Shown here in pieces: positions 1-8,682 of a stretch of 64,000 nucleotides of DNA. The stretch covers positions 173,513 to 237,512 of the forward strand of contig CALLMM010000026.1 in assembly GCA_938005745.1 (NCBI GenBank). Direction: 5' to 3'. The first letter of the stretch is position 1, and each line of letters begins with the position of its first letter. The translations under genes and the position numbers were made by a program. The notes beneath the pieces were generated by a model. It saw only the letters and a program-made list of their open reading frames with translations, did no database searches and was not told where the DNA came from. Source of the DNA: an uncultured Chthonomonadales bacterium. GTDB taxonomy: Bacteria; Armatimonadota; Chthonomonadetes; Chthonomonadales; CAJBBX01.

Positions 1-278
1 AGGAGGATCAGCGCGCCGATGCCCAGGATCACCAGCAGGAAGAGGAGCGCAAGACCGTCTATGCGGAACGCCAGATCAATGCCGAGCGAGGGAATCCACG
101 GCGTCCGCTCCGCAATCGGGCGTCCGTCAGCGATGTCAGGAAGGCGGGCTGCCAGGGCGAGAAAAAGGACGAGGGGAAGCAGCGCCAGAACCCATCCGGC
201 GCGCGCTCCCATCCACCGGTACAGCAGTGGAGCCGCCGCCGCGCCTGCCACCAGCACTAACAGTGCGCTGAGGATCAT
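1..278 (-). CDS. mrpA: Na+/H+ antiporter subunit A (MrpA/MnhA-type), N-terminal fragment
   Basis: The minus strand reads from an ATG at 278 off the left edge of the window, giving about 92 residues without a stop. The start [20 protein letters not shown], a second hydrophobic segment ([15 protein letters not shown]), the [19 protein letters not shown] stretch and the following hydrophobic helix match the N-terminus of Mrp/Mnh complex subunit A, the NuoL-like membrane subunit of multisubunit cation/proton antiporters. The WIPSLG...FRIDGL motif is the most telling part. A NuoL or hydrogenase-4-type subunit is the main alternative, because the rest of the gene lies outside the window. No strong ribosome binding site is seen before the ATG. 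Confidence 0.75.
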   Translation of the reverse strand, partial: MILSALLVLVAGAAAAPLLYRWMGARAGWVLALLPLVLFLALAARLPDIADGRPIAERTPWIPSLGIDLAFRIDGLALLFLLVILGIGALIL

Positions 279-604
279 GGCTGAATCTGAGCGTCGAACG
301 GCGCAGGCGCAGCAACGCGCGCGAATCCGACGAAACTTCGCGCAGTGTCCTGATGCCTCTCATGCGGGCTGTCAACAAGCCTGTCGGACATGATTTTGTT
401 CGATTTTCCTGTAAGATTCGTTTTCGGACAGATTCTCTTTCGCGGTACGTATATATAATTTCCTGCGTTCCCGTTTCCGTCCGGAAAGGGCGAGCGAGAG
501 TAGATGTCTGCCGGTCCTGCAAGGGCGCGCGTCTGCTGCAGTGTTTCCGGTATATTTGCTGTTTTCGTGTTATAATGGTTCGGGGAGAGAGGGACAGAGA
601 GGAT
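279..604. other. Intergenic region between divergent mrpA and DUF951 genes
   Basis: These 326 bases separate two divergently transcribed genes. No supported coding region was seen. Two TATAAT hexamers occur on the plus strand, at 454-459 and 571-576. A TTGACA lies on the minus strand (plus-strand TGTCAA at 370-375) but has no convincing -10 partner. The region probably holds promoters for both directions. Confidence 0.4.
571..576 (+). promoter_or_regulatory. Candidate -10 box for the DUF951 operon
   Basis: An exact TATAAT lies 28 bases before the chosen ATG at 605, with a purine-rich Shine-Dalgarno (AGAGAGG, 596-602) between them. No good -35 is visible at 17 bases spacing, so this is a partial promoter call. 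It also argues against the more upstream in-frame ATG at 575, which overlaps the -10 box. Confidence 0.35.
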
Positions 605-817
605 ATGCAGAGAGTGTTATCGGTAGCGGCAGGCGATCGCGTTACGCTGCGTAAGCCCCATCCCTGCGGCGGCTTCGACTGGACGGTAACGCGCACGGGC
701 GCGGATATCGGGCTGATCTGTCTGTCCTGCGGTCGCCGCGTGATGCTGGATCGTGAGGAGTTTGAGCGGCGCGTCCGATGCGTTACTCCGGCGTCTGCGG
801 AGGAGGAGGCGCGTTGA
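605..817 (+). CDS. DUF951 family protein
   Basis: A 70-residue protein whose N-terminal half matches DUF951: a short basic stretch, the KPHPCGG motif, then a strand with [19 protein letters not shown]. The two cysteine positions (HPCG and LSCGR) are conserved in the family and could bind metal or RNA, but the family has no established function. The start at 605 is preferred because AGAGAGG sits just before it and a TATAAT lies 28 bases upstream; in-frame codons further upstream would extend it over apparent promoter sequence. The stop overlaps the TTG start of the next gene by four bases (TTGA), so the two are probably translationally coupled. Confidence 0.75.
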   Translation: MQRVLSVAAGDRVTLRKPHPCGGFDWTVTRTGADIGLICLSCGRRVMLDREEFERRVRCVTPASAEEEAR

Positions 818-2049
818 ACGGTTCTTCCGCCGACCGCGCGCATAGACGCCGCGCCGCATCGCGCTTCTCCAGCGCGCTGGGGGTCAGCCTTCTGTTTCTG
901 GCGCTGGTGCTTCCGGCGGATTTCGACGCTACCGAACCGCTGACGAAGCAGGACCGGCAGGAGGAAACGGCTCCCGCTACGCCGAATAGCCCCGTACGTA
1001 TCGAAATAGACGGGACGGAGGCGCAGTCGGAGGAGGGGGCGAACCTCTATACGGTCTGCCGCCTTACGCCCCCGGCGTCCGGCAGCGAGCCTGTCTGGGC
1101 GAACTGGATCACGCTGGCGGGAGCGCGTCTGAACGCGCTCACCGGCGACGAGGCGACGGTGCCGGCGTATGCGCAGCGTCAGCCGGACGGCTTTGCGGTC
1201 GTGATCGTCAATCACAGCCGCGCGAAGGTGCAGATACGCCTGGATACGCGCCTGTCATCCGGCGTCTGGAATATCGAGCGTTTCACGTTTTCCCCGACAG
1301 AATCGGAAACCTTGCCGCGTCTGGAGCGATTACAGTCTGTGGTGCGCGATGCGGCGGGATCGGAGATCAAACCGGGGTCGCTCTCGCCCGGACAGGCAGC
1401 CATCTATCGCTACACCCATCGGAGCGCGCAGGTCGCCTCCGCCTATCGCGCGGTGAAGAGCCGGGCGGAGAGGGTGCGGAGAGGACATCCCGCCGTCTAC
1501 CGGCGTCTGAGACCGCCGCTGGAGGAGTGCTCCGCGCATGTGGAGCGGATCCTCAACGGCTCTGCGGCGAAACAGCGTTACGCCAACATCCGCAGCATCC
1601 ATCGCGCCCTGCTGACGGTGGCGCACCTGCTGACGCTGGCGAAGAACGCGCGCCAGGAGGACCTTCCGGTTCCGGAGGCGGATGCGCTGCTGGAGACGCT
1701 CTATCGTCTGGAGGAGATGCTGGCGGAGCTGAGCGCGAACAGTCTCGACTTGGTTCCGGCGATGGCGATCTCAGCTTCGGACCCGAATCAGCCGCAGGCG
1801 CGTCAGATCACCGTCTCTCTGCGCAATGCGGGACAGCGTTCGGTCTCCTATGTGCGCATTCAGGTGACGGCGACCGATAACGCCGCGATCCGTCCGGATG
1901 AGCCGGCGATGTTCCAGACGCTTCGTCCCGGGCAGTCGGTACGCGCAACCTTTACGCTGAAACTCAGTGATTACGGGCGCGGTATTGTCGCCCGTATCGG
2001 CTACTATACCGAGCGTGCACCCGCCATTCTGCGTCTCAAAGCGATCTGA
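814..2049 (+). CDS. Secreted or membrane-anchored protein of unknown function
   Basis: I do not recognise this protein. The likely start is the TTG at 814, 7 bases after GGAGGAGG (799-806) and overlapping the previous stop; it gives 411 residues. After a basic N-terminus there is one hydrophobic segment ([17 protein letters not shown]), so it is exported or anchored. A beta-rich region around residues 50-190 follows, then a basic helical region (about 200-310) with leucine-rich heptad-like runs. The C-terminal 100 residues look like a CARDB/Ig-like beta sandwich ([20 protein letters not shown], then [14 protein letters not shown]). It lies just before the Ig/TPR protein, and both may act on the cell surface. 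The function is open. Confidence 0.65.
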   Translation: MNGSSADRAHRRRAASRFSSALGVSLLFLALVLPADFDATEPLTKQDRQEETAPATPNSPVRIEIDGTEAQSEEGANLYTVCRLTPPASGSEPVWANWITLAGARLNALTGDEATVPAYAQRQPDGFAVVIVNHSRAKVQIRLDTRLSSGVWNIERFTFSPTESETLPRLERLQSVVRDAAGSEIKPGSLSPGQAAIYRYTHRSAQVASAYRAVKSRAERVRRGHPAVYRRLRPPLEECSAHVERILNGSAAKQRYANIRSIHRALLTVAHLLTLAKNARQEDLPVPEADALLETLYRLEEMLAELSANSLDLVPAMAISASDPNQPQARQITVSLRNAGQRSVSYVRIQVTATDNAAIRPDEPAMFQTLRPGQSVRATFTLKLSDYGRGIVARIGYYTERAPAILRLKAI

Positions 2050-2094
2050 AGCCTTCCCGACACACGCTCGATCTCTGATAAGGAGACCATCCCC

Positions 2095-3768
2095 ATGTCT
2101 GCACGTCCGCTCCCGGCGCGCCTCGCCGGTTGTCTGATCGCTCTCCTGCTGCTCGGCTCCTTCGGCGCAGCCTCCCCGGCTCAGGGACAGCTATCCATCC
2201 GTTTTGATCTTCAGGACAACGCAAAGGTCAGCGACACGGTGACGCTGACGGCGCGGGTCCGCAGTGAAGACGATACCGGCATCGAAAAGGTGGAGTTCTA
2301 TCTTGGCGACCAGCTGGTCGCCACCGATACGAGCACGCCCTACACCTATGAGTGGGATACGCTGCAGGTTGCGGAGGGCAGCTACACCTTTACGGTGCGC
2401 GCCTACGACGCCAAAAACAACGCCGCCAGCGCGAAGCTGACGCTCGTGGTGGACAACGAGTTGAGCAGAGGCGCGGACTTTCACGCCGATGCCGCGCTGG
2501 CGGCGCTGAAGGAGGGAAAGACCGCCGACGCCGTCCGCTTCGCCCGGCGCGCCCTGAAGATCGCACCGTCCAATCTGCGGGCGGCGCGCGCGCTGGCGGG
2601 CATCTATCGTCAGCAGCGAGAGCTGGGCAGGGCAATCGAGGTGCTGGAGCGAGCCGAGATCCCGCCGGATGATGTGGAGACCCGCGCCGATCTGGTCGCT
2701 CTCTACATCAACGCGGGAGAGAACGCCGGCAGCACGGAGGCGTTTCTGGATCAGGCGAGCAAGGCGGTGGAGGTCTACGCGAAGCTTCAGGAGGCGCGGA
2801 AACTGAGGCAGTCGTCAGGCGGGGATGCGGTCTCCGCCGCGATTGCGCGGGGCGACGCCTACTTTGCGGCGCGCAACTGGGACGCGGCGATCAGAGAGTA
2901 TCAGAGAGCCGGGTCGGCGGAGACCGCGCCGATGGAGGCGTTGAACCGCCTGCTCCTCGCCTATATCAACGCGGGTCGCCGGCGTGATGCGGAGACGCTC
3001 CTGCGCGTGCTCACCAACTTCAAGCGCGCCGACGATGTCACGACGGTGATCCGGGGGCTGATGCTCTATAACACGCAGGAGTTCGCAAAGGCGCAGCAGA
3101 CGCTCAAGCCGATGGTCGAAAAGCGTATGCTCTCCGCGCTGATCGTCTCCGGCTACCTGCATCTGGTGCTCAAGCAGAGCCGGCAGGCGCAGATGATGGC
3201 GGAGCAGGCGCAGCAGATCGCGCCCGATCTGCCGGAGGTGCATCTGCTGCGCGCCTACGTCCTGACGGACAGCATCGACTCGCGCCGTGCGCTGCTGCGC
3301 GCGCAGGAGCTGGACCCGCTGCTTCCGGAAGCCTATGCGATGCGCGCCTATCAGATCCTTCTCACCAGCGGCAGTCGTCGTTTTGCCTCCGCCGACGCCC
3401 TGTTTGAGTTCGCGCTCAAGCGCGATCCGCAGAACGTCTACGCCATGCTGGGCTACGCCGCGTCGCTGATGGCGCAGCGGCGACCCAATGAGGCGGAGCC
3501 GCTGGTAAACAGGGTGGTGGAGATGCAGAAGGAGGCTCCGGACGCGCTGGTGGCGCAGGCGCTCAACTTCTCACTGCTGGACAAGCCGGGCTTCATGATC
3601 ACCAATAACCTCAACGCCGCGATGAAGGCGGACGATGAGCGATGGAACGATGTGTTCGTGCCCAAGCCGCTCGATCTGGTGCAGCGTATCTACCGCTATC
3701 GGTACGCCCCCTCTCTGACCCCTGCCTCGCTCTATCCAGCGCAAAGACAGGCGAGCGCGGGAAGATAG
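2095..3768 (+). CDS. Secreted protein with Ig-like domain and TPR repeats
   Basis: A 557-residue exported protein. A signal peptide covers residues 1-34 (hydrophobic LAGCLIALLLLGSFG, then AASPAQGQ). Residues about 37-120 form a bacterial Ig-like domain (VSDTVTLTARVRSEDDTGIE, then KVEFYLGDQLVATDTSTPYT), the type that often binds sugars or proteins at the surface. From about residue 130 to 500 there are repeated helix pairs typical of tetratricopeptide repeats (for example ALKEGKTADAVRFARRALKI and ARNWDAAIREYQRAG). This suggests a periplasmic scaffold for a protein complex. AAGGAGA precedes the ATG. It follows the previous gene by 45 bases and ends just before a strong terminator, so it is probably the last gene of the operon. 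Confidence 0.7.
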   Translation: MSARPLPARLAGCLIALLLLGSFGAASPAQGQLSIRFDLQDNAKVSDTVTLTARVRSEDDTGIEKVEFYLGDQLVATDTSTPYTYEWDTLQVAEGSYTFTVRAYDAKNNAASAKLTLVVDNELSRGADFHADAALAALKEGKTADAVRFARRALKIAPSNLRAARALAGIYRQQRELGRAIEVLERAEIPPDDVETRADLVALYINAGENAGSTEAFLDQASKAVEVYAKLQEARKLRQSSGGDAVSAAIARGDAYFAARNWDAAIREYQRAGSAETAPMEALNRLLLAYINAGRRRDAETLLRVLTNFKRADDVTTVIRGLMLYNTQEFAKAQQTLKPMVEKRMLSALIVSGYLHLVLKQSRQAQMMAEQAQQIAPDLPEVHLLRAYVLTDSIDSRRALLRAQELDPLLPEAYAMRAYQILLTSGSRRFASADALFEFALKRDPQNVYAMLGYAASLMAQRRPNEAEPLVNRVVEMQKEAPDALVAQALNFSLLDKPGFMITNNLNAAMKADDERWNDVFVPKPLDLVQRIYRYRYAPSLTPASLYPAQRQASAGR

Positions 3769-3785
3769 TCCCGGAATCGGAGCAG

Positions 3786-3822
3786 GACGCAGGCGATGAC
3801 GCCCGTCGCCTGCGTCTTTTTT
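3786..3822 (+). terminator. Rho-independent terminator after the Ig/TPR gene
   Basis: A perfect 11-bp stem (GACGCAGGCGA at 3786-3796 paired with TCGCCTGCGTC at 3806-3816), a 9-base loop and six T residues directly after it. It lies 18 bases after the stop codon of the TPR gene. Confidence 0.9.
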
Positions 3823-3897
3823 GTCCGTTTTCGGAAGAGATCGCCGATTCATACGGTACACTGAAGTCATAAGATTTTTTCGACGGAACGCCTCTGA

Positions 3898-4980
3898 ATG
3901 AACCGCGAAGAGCCTGAAACCGCGCTGTCTGTGATGGAGGGAGTGGCGCCGCCGCCCTCGATCAATCCCCGCCTGACGGCGGCGCGCAGACGCCCGCTTC
4001 CCCCTGCCTCGGAGATGCTGGCGCAGATACGGCAGGGAGACCGCGCCGCGCTGAGCCGCGCCATCACGCTGATAGAGAGCGCGCTTCCGGCGCACCGCCG
4101 GCTCGCCGGAGAGCTGCTCGACCTCTCGCTGCCTCTGAGCGGCAATTCGATCCGGGTTGGGATCACCGGCGTACCGGGCGTCGGCAAGAGCACGCTGATC
4201 GAGGCGCTTGGCAGGCTGCTGGTGGAGAAGCGCGATCACCGCCTCGCCGTCCTCGCCGTGGATCCGACCAGCGCCGCGACACACGGCAGCATTCTCGGGG
4301 ACAAGAGCCGGATGACCTTCCTCTCCGCGCATCCCCGCGCCTTTATCCGCCCTTCGCCGACCGGCGGCTCGCTGGGAGGCGTGGCGCATCAGACCCGCGA
4401 GACGATCCAGCTGTGCGAGGCGGCGGGGTTCGATGTGATTCTCGTGGAGACGGTAGGGGTCGGGCAGTCGGAGGTGGCGGTTCACGGGATGGTGGACTGC
4501 TTCCTGCTGCTGATGCTGGCGGGCGCGGGGGATGAGCTTCAGGGGATCAAACGCGGCGTGATGGAGATGGCGGATGTGCTGGCGATCACCAAAGCCGACG
4601 GTGAGAACCTGATCCGGGCGAAGGTGGCGCGACAGCAGGCGATCAATGCGCTGAACCTGCTTGCGCCCCCGGTCGGCGGACGCCGCCCGCCGGTGCGGCT
4701 CTGCTCCGCGCTGGACGGCAGCGGGATCGAAGAGCTGTGGGGCGATGTGGAGGAGTTTATCGCGCACGGCAGGCAGACGGGAGAGTTTGCGCGGCGCAGG
4801 GCGGAGCAGGCGGTGGCGTGGATGGACGACCTGGTACGGCGAATCCTGCTGGAGCGGCTGCTGGAGCGTCCCGAAGTGCAGGCGCGGCGCGAAGACCTGG
4901 AGGGATGGGTGCGCGCCGGCACGCTGACCTCCCGCCGCGCCGCCGAAAAGCTGCTGGAGACGATCGAAGGGAACTTCTGA
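3898..4980 (+). CDS. meaB: Methylmalonyl-CoA mutase-associated GTPase MeaB (ArgK family)
   Basis: A 360-residue G3E-type GTPase. It has the P-loop GVPGVGKST near residue 90, the DPTSAATHGSILGDKSRM segment specific to MeaB/ArgK, the Walker B-like ETVGVGQSE, and the base-recognition TKAD. In known systems MeaB protects and gates cofactor loading of adenosylcobalamin-dependent methylmalonyl-CoA mutase. The length fits the family. No mutase or epimerase gene lies in this window, so the partner must be elsewhere. The N-terminal 40 residues before the conserved QIRQGDRAALSRAITLIES region look variable, and no clear ribosome binding site precedes the ATG, so the exact start is uncertain. The next gene starts 3 bases after the stop. 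Confidence 0.9.
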   Translation: MNREEPETALSVMEGVAPPPSINPRLTAARRRPLPPASEMLAQIRQGDRAALSRAITLIESALPAHRRLAGELLDLSLPLSGNSIRVGITGVPGVGKSTLIEALGRLLVEKRDHRLAVLAVDPTSAATHGSILGDKSRMTFLSAHPRAFIRPSPTGGSLGGVAHQTRETIQLCEAAGFDVILVETVGVGQSEVAVHGMVDCFLLLMLAGAGDELQGIKRGVMEMADVLAITKADGENLIRAKVARQQAINALNLLAPPVGGRRPPVRLCSALDGSGIEELWGDVEEFIAHGRQTGEFARRRAEQAVAWMDDLVRRILLERLLERPEVQARREDLEGWVRAGTLTSRRAAEKLLETIEGNF

Positions 4981-4983
4981 ACG

Positions 4984-6312
4984 GTGTCGGAGACAGTGGA
5001 GATAACGCTGGCGGACGGAGAAGTCCGGCGTTTTGAGCGGGAGACGGCGCGCGTTCCCGCCGATCACGACGCTTCCGGCGAAGGAACGCTGGCGCTGCGC
5101 TTCATCCGTCTGCGCTCGCCCTTCCCGGAGCGTACCCCGATCGTCTTTCTGGCGGGAGGACCGGGCGATTCGGGGATCGGGTGGCTGCGTCATGCGCCTT
5201 TTCGAGAGGTTTTTGAACGGGTTGCGCGGTCGCGGGATCTGATCCTGCTGGATCAGCGGGGGTGCGGCGATTCGGAGGAGGATACGCGCTGTCCGCCGCC
5301 GGACTTCCGGGAGGGCTGGCTGCAGGAGGAGGCGGCTGCGTTCGCCATGCTGACCGATCAGGCGGAGCGCGCGCTGTCCGCCCGTCCGTCGCTGATCCCC
5401 TCGCGGTATACGCCGTGGCAGAGCGCGCGCGATCTGGCGTATCTGGCGGATGCGCTAGGCGCGCCGCAGATAGATCTGTGGGGTTACAGCTACGGCACAC
5501 ATCTGGCGCAGACTGCGCTGAAGGCGATCCCGGAACGGGTGGAGCGGGTCGCGCTGTGCGGATTTGAGGGACCGGATCAGACACTGAAGCTGCCCTCCCG
5601 GATACAGGCGCAGCTGGAGCGGCTGGACGCGCTTGCGGCGCGGCAGGGAGCCTGCCCGAACCTACTGGAGCGGATGGCGCGGGCGCATGCGCGGCTGGAA
5701 CAGATTCCGGTGACGGTGCGGCTGACGGACGGCGCGCCGACCCCGGCGGGGTTGTTCGGGCTACGATGGATCGTGAGCAGCTGGGTCGGCGTCTCCAACC
5801 GTTTTGTGCATATTCCTGCGCTCTACCGCGCGCTGGAGGAGGGCGATCTCTCCCGGCTGGAGCGTGCGGCGCAGGGCTTTGCGAAGATGCTGACACAGCG
5901 AAACGCCGTCTTCTACCTGAAGGACTCGGCAAGCGGGGCGACGGCGGCGCGACTTCAGCGGATAGAGGAGGAGAAGGGAGACTGCCTGCTGGGGAACGCG
6001 GTGAACTTCCCCTTCCCGGCGATCCGTGAGGCGTGGCGGCAGCGCGATGCTGGCGATACGTTCCGCGCGCCGCTCAGCGCGCCCCACCCGCTCTTTATCC
6101 TCACCGGCTCGCTGGACGGATTTACGCCGACCGAGAACGCGCTGGAGAGCCTCTCGACTCTTCCGAACGCCGTGCATCGGCAGATCGCCGGCGCGGCGCA
6201 TAACGATCTGATACTCTGTCCGGCGGCGATCGAGGACCTCATCCGCTTCTTCAGCGGGGAGCCTCTCTCCGGAGAGCCGTACTCTATCGCGGAGCCGCAG
6301 ATGGTCGGTTGA
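4984..6312 (+). CDS. Alpha/beta hydrolase, peptidase S33-like (tripeptidyl/prolyl aminopeptidase type)
   Basis: A 442-residue alpha/beta-hydrolase starting at GTG 4984. It shows the oxyanion motif FLAGGPGDSG (near residue 55), the LLDQRGCGDSE motif typical of proline iminopeptidases, the nucleophile elbow GYSYG with Ser169, a late acidic element (TGSLDGFTPTENA) and the catalytic histidine in IAGAAHNDL. GGGPG plus DQRG(C/S)G(D/R)S defines the S33 group that releases N-terminal residues from peptides. There is no signal peptide, so it is probably cytoplasmic. It starts 3 bases after meaB, which suggests co-transcription but not a shared pathway. A non-peptidase esterase of the same fold cannot be excluded. 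Confidence 0.8.
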   Translation: MSETVEITLADGEVRRFERETARVPADHDASGEGTLALRFIRLRSPFPERTPIVFLAGGPGDSGIGWLRHAPFREVFERVARSRDLILLDQRGCGDSEEDTRCPPPDFREGWLQEEAAAFAMLTDQAERALSARPSLIPSRYTPWQSARDLAYLADALGAPQIDLWGYSYGTHLAQTALKAIPERVERVALCGFEGPDQTLKLPSRIQAQLERLDALAARQGACPNLLERMARAHARLEQIPVTVRLTDGAPTPAGLFGLRWIVSSWVGVSNRFVHIPALYRALEEGDLSRLERAAQGFAKMLTQRNAVFYLKDSASGATAARLQRIEEEKGDCLLGNAVNFPFPAIREAWRQRDAGDTFRAPLSAPHPLFILTGSLDGFTPTENALESLSTLPNAVHRQIAGAAHNDLILCPAAIEDLIRFFSGEPLSGEPYSIAEPQMVG

Positions 6313-6388
6313 TCCGGCGACGCCGTTTGAGACGCCGTTTGACAGGAGGAAGTCCGGCGCAGGCTGGTGAACAGGTTTGCGCCGCGCC

Positions 6389-6439
6389 CCGGTGTGCGCC
6401 GCACTGCCGGTGTGCAGGGCGCCCCGGTGTGCAGGGCGC
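6389..6439 (+). repeat. Short direct repeats upstream of bioY
   Basis: A 16-base unit, CCGGTGTGCAGGGCGC, occurs at 6407-6422 and again at 6424-6439, with a partial copy (CCGGTGTGC) at 6389-6397. The spacing is 17-18 bases, close to two helical turns. It sits 40 bases before the bioY start, so it could be an operator array or simple slippage. Confidence 0.45.
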
Positions 6440-6478
6440 AGGCGCGGGCAGCAAATTACATGGGAGGTAATCGTTTTC

Positions 6479-7045
6479 ATGTCGCACAGCAGTTCCAGAA
6501 CCATCGCGCAATGGGATGCGCGCAGCATCCTTCGCATACTCTTCTGTACCGCGCTGACGGCGGCGGGCGCACACTGGGCGCTGAAGCTGCCGTATACGCC
6601 GGTACCGATGACCTGGCAGGTGGCGGCGGTGCTCTTCTCCGGGCTGTGGCTCGGGGCGCGCGGCGGCTTCGCCTCGCAGGCGCTCTATCTGACGCTCGGG
6701 CTGGCGGGCGCGCCCATCTTCGCCTTCGGCAACGGCGGAGCCGCCTATCTCTTCAATCCGATGGGCACCGGCGGCTATCTGCTCAGCTGTCCGCTGGCGG
6801 CATGGCTGACGGGATATGTGATGGAGCGCGGGGGTGAGCGGCGCGGCGCTCCGTTTCTGGCGTGTCTGTCGGGGCTGGCGGCGGTCTACGGCATGGGCTG
6901 TCTCTGGCTGGGAGCATGGCTGCGGCTCAGCGTCTGGCAGACGCTCCTGATGGGGGCGGGCTGGTTCCTCTTCTGGGACGCGGTCAAGGCGATGCTGGCG
7001 ATCCTTGCCGTTGGAAAGCTCTCTTCAGGGAGACGACGCCTCTGA
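6479..7045 (+). CDS. bioY: Biotin transporter substrate-binding component BioY
   Basis: A 188-residue membrane protein with about six hydrophobic segments. The BioY signature is clear: LPYTPVPMTWQ in the first third, then GARGGFASQALYLTLGLAGAP and later LFWDAVKAMLAI (usually FxPGDxxK in the family; here FWDAVKAM). BioY is the S-component of biotin ECF transporters and can import biotin alone or with the EcfAT module. The ATG at 6479 is preferred, being 10 bases after GGGAGGT (6462-6468) in a noncoding-looking leader; longer in-frame versions would translate the direct repeats. No bioM or bioN is next to it. The stop overlaps the next start (TGATG). Confidence 0.88.
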   Translation: MSHSSSRTIAQWDARSILRILFCTALTAAGAHWALKLPYTPVPMTWQVAAVLFSGLWLGARGGFASQALYLTLGLAGAPIFAFGNGGAAYLFNPMGTGGYLLSCPLAAWLTGYVMERGGERRGAPFLACLSGLAAVYGMGCLWLGAWLRLSVWQTLLMGAGWFLFWDAVKAMLAILAVGKLSSGRRRL

Positions 7046-7791
7046 TGCGCCGGGGATTCACGCTGATTGAACTGCTCACGGCGATCGCGGTGATTGCGAT
7101 CCTGGCGGCGATCCTCTTTCCGGTCTTCGCCCGAGCGCGTGAGCAGTCTCGAAAGGTAACCTGCCTCTCCAATCTGCGTCAGATCGCGCTGGCGCATCGG
7201 CTCTACACCCAGGACTACAGCGAAGCCTACATGAACACGGGCGACCCCTATCTGTGGGTGGGGCGGCGCTGGCGATGGTCGCTGATGCCCTATCTGGCGA
7301 TCGGGCAGCAGCAGAGAGCGGGCAGCTTTGACAGTCAATCCGGCGCGCCCGCCATTCTGCTCTGCCCGTCGGATACCCTCTCCGGCACAGGCTTCGACGC
7401 CACCTCCTACGGCTACTCCGCCTGTTTCTACCATACGCCGGAGCAGATCAACGCCATGCGTCTGGGAAACCTGCGTATCGCGCTGAACGATCCGGGACCG
7501 GGCGCGGTCTGCGTCACGCAGACGGAGGCGAACGTGCTCTATCCCTCCCAGAAGATACTGGCGGGGGAGTGGTTCAACAGCCATCAGCATGAGCGGGGAC
7601 CGGTGGGCTACTGGGGAACGCTGCAGGGACCGCGCACGCCGGGACCGGATCGGTGGACGGGCGGGCGCGCCTATGCGTTTGCCGACGGACACGTGAAGTT
7701 CCTGATGGCGACCCGCCTGCGACCCTCCGCCGACGACTGCCCCGACTTTCATCTGACGCCCGACGGACTGCAGGGCAGCGACCTGCGTTGA
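7045..7791 (+). CDS. Prepilin-type N-terminal cleavage/methylation domain protein with H-x-DGH-type C-terminus
   Basis: A 248-residue type IV pilin-like protein. It begins MRRGFTLIELL, a consensus prepilin peptidase site (cleavage after Gly4, Phe at +1, Glu at +5), followed by a hydrophobic helix and the FPVFARAREQSRKVTCLSNL sequence typical of the large pseudopilin-like families of Armatimonadota and Planctomycetota. The C-terminal YAFADGHVKFL is the conserved end motif of those proteins. It is expected to be processed by PilD and displayed at the cell envelope; the exact role is unknown. It overlaps the bioY stop by one base, an odd pairing that suggests co-transcription without an obvious functional link. 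Confidence 0.88.
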   Translation: MRRGFTLIELLTAIAVIAILAAILFPVFARAREQSRKVTCLSNLRQIALAHRLYTQDYSEAYMNTGDPYLWVGRRWRWSLMPYLAIGQQQRAGSFDSQSGAPAILLCPSDTLSGTGFDATSYGYSACFYHTPEQINAMRLGNLRIALNDPGPGAVCVTQTEANVLYPSQKILAGEWFNSHQHERGPVGYWGTLQGPRTPGPDRWTGGRAYAFADGHVKFLMATRLRPSADDCPDFHLTPDGLQGSDLR

Positions 7792-7900
7792 AAGGCGCAT
7801 CTTTCCGCCCGGCGGTTCGTAAAAGAGATAGGTCGGGCGGGAGTGCGGGCTTTGAACGGAGTGCGTTCCACTCGCCGCAAGACGTGAGAGGAGCATGGCA

Positions 7901-8434
7901 ATGCAGAGACGATGGTGGCTGCCCCTAGTGATTATGCTTGTCCTGACCGGGTGCAGCCGGAGGGAACAGACCGTCTCGACGCCGGACGGACGGGTGACGG
8001 TTTCGCAGGATGGTCCGAAGGCGGAGGCGAAGGGACCGGAAGGCGAGACGAAGTCGGAGCATCAGGAGGGTAAGTCCACGATCACCCACACCGATAAAGA
8101 GGGACGCACGACGAAAGTAGAGATCGGGGAGAAGATGGATATGTCGGCGATGGGCGTTCCCGCCTATCCCGGCGCGGCCCTGTCCGACAAGAACAGTCAG
8201 GGCAAGGTCGAGGGCGGAGGCGCTGCCACCTACGCGATGGGGCTGAAGACGAAAGATACGCCGGAGAGGGTGCTGGAGTGGTATAAACAGAAGATCACCG
8301 TGCAGACCAGCACCCCCATGCCGGAGGGAGGCGCGCTCTTCGGAACCAATGCGGCGGGAGACTCGGTGACGATCACCGCCGTAAGAGAGGGGGAGGAGAC
8401 CGTCATCGCGATCGCCGTCCAGAAGAGGCAGTAA
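7901..8434 (+). CDS. Putative lipoprotein of unknown function
   Basis: A 177-residue protein with a lipoprotein signal: MQRRWWLPLVIMLVLTGCS, with the lipobox LTGC and Cys18 as lipidation site. Residues 20-80 are rich in Lys, Glu and Gly and probably disordered; residues 85-177 form a compact domain starting VPAYPGAALS, with a helix (TPERVLEWYKQKI) and a beta-rich end. The ATG at 7901 is preferred over that at 7895, because AGAGGAG (7887-7893) is 7 bases from 7901 but only 1 base from 7895. It stands alone between the prepilin gene and a hairpin repeat. No family assignment was possible. Confidence 0.65.
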   Translation: MQRRWWLPLVIMLVLTGCSRREQTVSTPDGRVTVSQDGPKAEAKGPEGETKSEHQEGKSTITHTDKEGRTTKVEIGEKMDMSAMGVPAYPGAALSDKNSQGKVEGGGAATYAMGLKTKDTPERVLEWYKQKITVQTSTPMPEGGALFGTNAAGDSVTITAVREGEETVIAIAVQKRQ

Positions 8435-8498
8435 CATACGATCCTCTGCCAGAGAAGGCGCGTCACGCAGGCAGACAGCCCGCGATCGGAAGGATATC

Positions 8499-8530
8499 TG
8501 ACAGCGATGGAACTCATTCCATCGCTGTCA
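8499..8530. repeat. Palindromic intergenic element (CAGCGATGGA hairpin), copy 1
   Basis: A perfect 14-bp inverted repeat (TGACAGCGATGGAA, tetraloop CTCA, TTCCATCGCTGTCA). It lacks a T-tract, so it is not a classic terminator. The core CAGCGATGGA...TCCATCGCTG recurs as a longer palindrome at 53489-53518, which marks it as a dispersed repeat family. Confidence 0.65.
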
Positions 8531-8658
8531 TTGCAGTCCTGGCTGTCCGGCGAAAGCTTCGCGGGCGACTCCGATCCCCGATCTCCATCTGATGAGGGAT
8601 GCGGGTAAAGACCTGCGGATCGAACTGCCGCGGGAACTCTGCCCCGTGCTGCATCAGG

Positions 8659-8664
8659 TATAAT
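8659..8664 (+). promoter_or_regulatory. Candidate -10 box for the VKOR-DsbA genes
   Basis: An exact TATAAT 18 bases before the GTG start at 8683, with GGAGATAG between as a weak ribosome binding site. No good -35 element is seen at the expected spacing. Confidence 0.3.
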
Positions 8665-8682
8665 ATCCCGGAGATAGTTCCC

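Noticed and set aside
136..1215. A 359-codon minus-strand frame across the start of the window
   Set aside because: It covers the mrpA start, an intergenic region and the DUF951 gene, and its translation is Arg-rich without any domain.
3571..5193. A 540-codon minus-strand frame opposite meaB
   Set aside because: It spans a strong terminator and three genes on the other strand, and its composition is typical for a shadow frame.
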